Shown in pieces: positions 6,650-8,622 of a DNA stretch of 8,622 nt. Under the pieces are notes generated by a model. The model saw only the letters and a list, made by a program, of their open reading frames with translations, did no database searches and was not told the origin of the DNA. Source of the DNA: Pseudomonadota bacterium (GTDB lineage: Bacteria > Pseudomonadota > Alphaproteobacteria > Rhizobiales > Xanthobacteraceae); NCBI GenBank assembly GCA_023387555.1, contig JAEWHY010000288.1, positions 1-8,622 of the forward strand, read 5' to 3'. Within the stretch, counting starts at the first letter, position 1. Every line of letters starts with the position of its first letter. A program made the position numbers and the translations under genes.

Positions 6650-8193
6650 TGCGGACGCGGCAATCCTCCTTGTTCGCGGGCGCCCTGTTGGGACTTGCCT
6701 TCCTGGGACTTGCCGCCTGCGCGACCAATGCCGTGAACATGGCTCCGCCCAATGCGGCCACGCCATGGGTACCGAACGGCGACGAGGACGGCGTCTGGAC
6801 CGCGCGGGTAAAACCGCCATCGCCCGACGCAGTGGCCGCCTCACGCAACGGCGCGCCGGATTTCCGGATACCCGCCGACCCCGCGCTGGCGGTGCTGCCG
6901 CAGACGCCGCCGGATGTGGACCCGAACCGCGCCTACGGCCTGCCCGAATTGATCGACATCGCCCAGCGTAACAACCCGAACACCCGCATCTCGTGGCAGA
7001 ACGCACGCACGGCGGCGCTGGCGGTCGGTATGGTGGAAGTTTCCTATCTGCCGCTCATCACCGCCAATGCGATCGGCGGGCACCAGACCGTGCGCTCGCC
7101 GCTGCCGCTCGGCACCCAGCGCTATCTGGAGACAACCACCGAAGGCATCACCTCCTCGGTGGCGCTGCAATGGCTGGTCTTCGACTTCGGGCAGCGCGCC
7201 GCGGTCGCCGATGCGGCCAAGCACGGCGCGATCGCCGCCAATATGCTGTTCAATGGCTCGCACCAGAAGCTGATCTTCAACGTCACCCGTTCCTATTATG
7301 CCTATGGCGCGGCGGCGGACCGGGCGCGCCTCGCCCGCGAGACGCTCGGCAACAGCATCGCCATCCGCAACGCGGTCGAGCAGCGCGCGGGGCTCGGCCT
7401 TGCCACCAGCGTCGAGGTGGCGCAAGCGCGCCAGCAGGTCGCGCAATCGGAATTGCGCCGCGTGCAGGCCGAGGGACAGCAGCGCGACGCCTATCAGGCC
7501 CTGATCACCGCGATGGGCGTCAACCCGATGCTGCGCCTGCGGATCAAGGATGCCGGTCGGCGGCCTATGCCCGACGCCGTGCATCTGCCGGTCGATGCGA
7601 TGGTCAAGCTCGCCCTCGCGCAGCGCCCCGATGTGGCGGCGAGCTATTCGTCCCTGCGGGCCAGCCGGGCCAATATCCGAGCCGCGGAAGCCGAGTTCAT
7701 GCCCAAGATCTTCATCGCCGGCAGCCACTCGTCCGGTCAGGGCTCCTTCAACGTCAACGGTCTGCCGAATATCGGCCAGCAGGCGAACGGCACCGGCGTG
7801 CTGCTCGGCGCAACCGTGCCGCTCTACGATGGCGGATTGCGGGCCGCTCAGCTTAGAACCGTGCAATCCCGCGCAGCGGTGGCGGCGGACACGTTCGAGC
7901 AGACGCAAACCGCGGCGGTGACCGAAATCGTGATCGCGAGCAATACGCTGCGCACGGCGCTCGCTTCCTATAAGGCGTCGAGCGCGCTAGCCTCAGCGGC
8001 ATCGACTACCTATAACGCGGCGCTGGCCTCCTACAGGAATGGCGTCGGCACCCTGACGGCCGCGACTGCGGCCGATAGCGGGCTACTCGATGCGCGGCAG
8101 GCCCAGTCCGACGCCCATGCCGCCGTGCTGATCAGCGCGGCCAATCTCGCCTTTGTCCTCGGCGCCATGACATCGCGCGATACCGTGCCTTAA
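6646..8193 (+). CDS. mdtP: NodT-family outer-membrane efflux lipoprotein (TolC-like), MdtP-like
   Basis: This 515-residue outer-membrane channel would let the pump discharge outside the cell. The N-terminus has a signal peptide with lipobox L-A-A-C, lipid-bearing Cys25, followed by Ala, which fits outer-membrane sorting. A proline-rich linker (about 30-95) precedes two homologous outer-membrane-efflux repeats. The first starts near Y97-G-L-P-E-L-I-D-I-A and has a strand ending F-D-F-G-Q-R-A-A (179-186). The second starts near 315-330 and has the matching strand V-P-L-Y-D-G-G-L-R-A-A-Q-L (391-403). Long helices near 208-290 and 410-505 form the periplasmic barrel. ATG 6646 gives a 4-base ATGA overlap with the mdtO stop; ATG 6649 immediately after is an equally possible start. 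The same frame stays open far upstream inside mdtO, but that part is not translated protein. E. coli MdtP is about 488 residues. Confidence 0.88.
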   Translation: MMRTRQSSLFAGALLGLAFLGLAACATNAVNMAPPNAATPWVPNGDEDGVWTARVKPPSPDAVAASRNGAPDFRIPADPALAVLPQTPPDVDPNRAYGLPELIDIAQRNNPNTRISWQNARTAALAVGMVEVSYLPLITANAIGGHQTVRSPLPLGTQRYLETTTEGITSSVALQWLVFDFGQRAAVADAAKHGAIAANMLFNGSHQKLIFNVTRSYYAYGAAADRARLARETLGNSIAIRNAVEQRAGLGLATSVEVAQARQQVAQSELRRVQAEGQQRDAYQALITAMGVNPMLRLRIKDAGRRPMPDAVHLPVDAMVKLALAQRPDVAASYSSLRASRANIRAAEAEFMPKIFIAGSHSSGQGSFNVNGLPNIGQQANGTGVLLGATVPLYDGGLRAAQLRTVQSRAAVAADTFEQTQTAAVTEIVIASNTLRTALASYKASSALASAASTTYNAALASYRNGVGTLTAATAADSGLLDARQAQSDAHAAVLISAANLAFVLGAMTSRDTVP

Positions 8194-8202
8194 GATGATG
8201 CC

Positions 8203-8262
8203 GAATCGATATCGTCCTCGACGAATTTCAGGGAAGCGCGACTGCGCAACGCGTTTCGATTC
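8203..8262 (+). promoter_or_regulatory. Spacer before the Ntn amidase with a 7-bp inverted repeat and a palindrome
   Basis: GAATCGA (8203-8209) is repeated inverted as TCGATTC (8256-8262), 46 bases apart, with the palindrome AACGCGTT at 8248-8255 between them. No hairpin followed by a T tract is present, so read-through from the efflux operon into the amidase gene is possible. No clear promoter was identified. A regulatory role is speculative. Confidence 0.2.
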
Positions 8263-8277
8263 AACCCGGAGAATATC

Positions 8278-8622
8278 ATGTGCACGTCGCTCGCCTACAA
8301 GGACGCCGCGGGAAAGAACTATTTCGGGCGAACGCTGGAATTGACGGTGGACCTGCCCTATCAGATTTCCTATTTCCCGGCCGGCTTCGAGACGACATCG
8401 CAGATACTCGGTCATCCGGCCCTGACCTTCAAAGCCGACAGCGGCGTTCTCGCCGTCACCATGCCCGCGCGCATGCCGACGCCGCAGGCGCCGCTCTCGA
8501 TATCGGATTTCAAGGTTCTGGAGGGCCTCAATGAGCGGGGCCTGACCTTCAGCCTCTTGTCCTATCCTTCCACCAGCGGAAAACAGAAATCGGTCGAGGC
8601 GACACAATCGGTGCTCTCAGCG
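8278..8622 (+). CDS. Choloylglycine hydrolase / penicillin V acylase family (Ntn amidase), 3' end outside the window
   Basis: The first 115 codons of a hydrolase that cleaves linear carbon-nitrogen amide bonds lie here; members act on conjugated bile acids, penicillin V or acyl-homoserine lactones. The start is ATG 8278 after GGAG (8268-8271), 6 bases away. It begins M-C-T-S: Cys2 becomes the N-terminal nucleophile once Met is removed, and there is no signal peptide, so the product is probably cytoplasmic unless processed otherwise. F-G-R at 16-18 places Arg18 where bile salt hydrolases have an active-site Arg. Residue 21 is Glu where those enzymes usually have Asp. L-N-E-R-G-L at 84-89 matches the N-E-K-G-L segment that carries the active-site Asn near 82. 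The usual length is about 320-360 residues, so two thirds is missing. It lies 84 bases downstream of the efflux operon in the same direction. Substrate is unknown. Confidence 0.82.
   Translation, partial: MCTSLAYKDAAGKNYFGRTLELTVDLPYQISYFPAGFETTSQILGHPALTFKADSGVLAVTMPARMPTPQAPLSISDFKVLEGLNERGLTFSLLSYPSTSGKQKSVEATQSVLSA

Noticed and set aside
8194..8277. Rho-independent terminator after the efflux operon
   Set aside because: The inverted repeats present are short and far apart, and none is followed by a run of Ts.

Overview
The window reads as chromosomal DNA of a GC-rich Gram-negative bacterium, most likely an alphaproteobacterium. The grounds are outer-membrane proteins, outer-membrane lipoproteins, short operonic spacing and strongly GC-biased third positions from about 2050 onward. 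This placement comes from sequence style, not from a marker gene. All confident genes lie on the + strand.

Layout. Positions 1-442 hold a weak Rho-independent-type terminator at the left edge, then roughly 350 bases of mixed composition with no convincing gene. Positions 443-1786 encode an exported beta-barrel porin resembling the OprB carbohydrate-porin family. Its DNA is visibly less GC-rich than the right part of the window. Positions 1787-2052 are intergenic and contain a tRNA T-arm-like hairpin. Positions 2053-2535 encode a small exported protein of unknown function. Positions 2536-2694 are a spacer with a 15-base tandem repeat. Positions 2695-3333 encode a MarC-family inner-membrane protein.

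The main block is 3441-8193, a tightly packed four-gene operon. It contains a YtcA-type small lipoprotein, a membrane-fusion (periplasmic adaptor) protein, a FUSC/aromatic-acid-exporter-type inner-membrane protein, and a NodT-type outer-membrane efflux lipoprotein. Gene order and protein types match the ytcA-mdtN-mdtO-mdtP cluster of Escherichia coli. Spacing is 3 bases, then a TGATG overlap, then an ATGA overlap, so the parts are probably made together. The three large products would form a tripartite channel: MdtO-like in the inner membrane, MdtN-like across the periplasm and MdtP-like in the outer membrane. The small YtcA-like lipoprotein is an accessory of unknown role.

At the right edge (8278 to the end) begins a choloylglycine hydrolase / penicillin V acylase family (Ntn) amidase, cut off by the window. 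It lies 84 bases after the efflux operon in the same direction with no clear terminator between them. This raises the possibility that amide hydrolysis and export of small aromatic or amphipathic compounds are linked, but that is inference. No regulator, transposase, CRISPR array or complete RNA gene was found.
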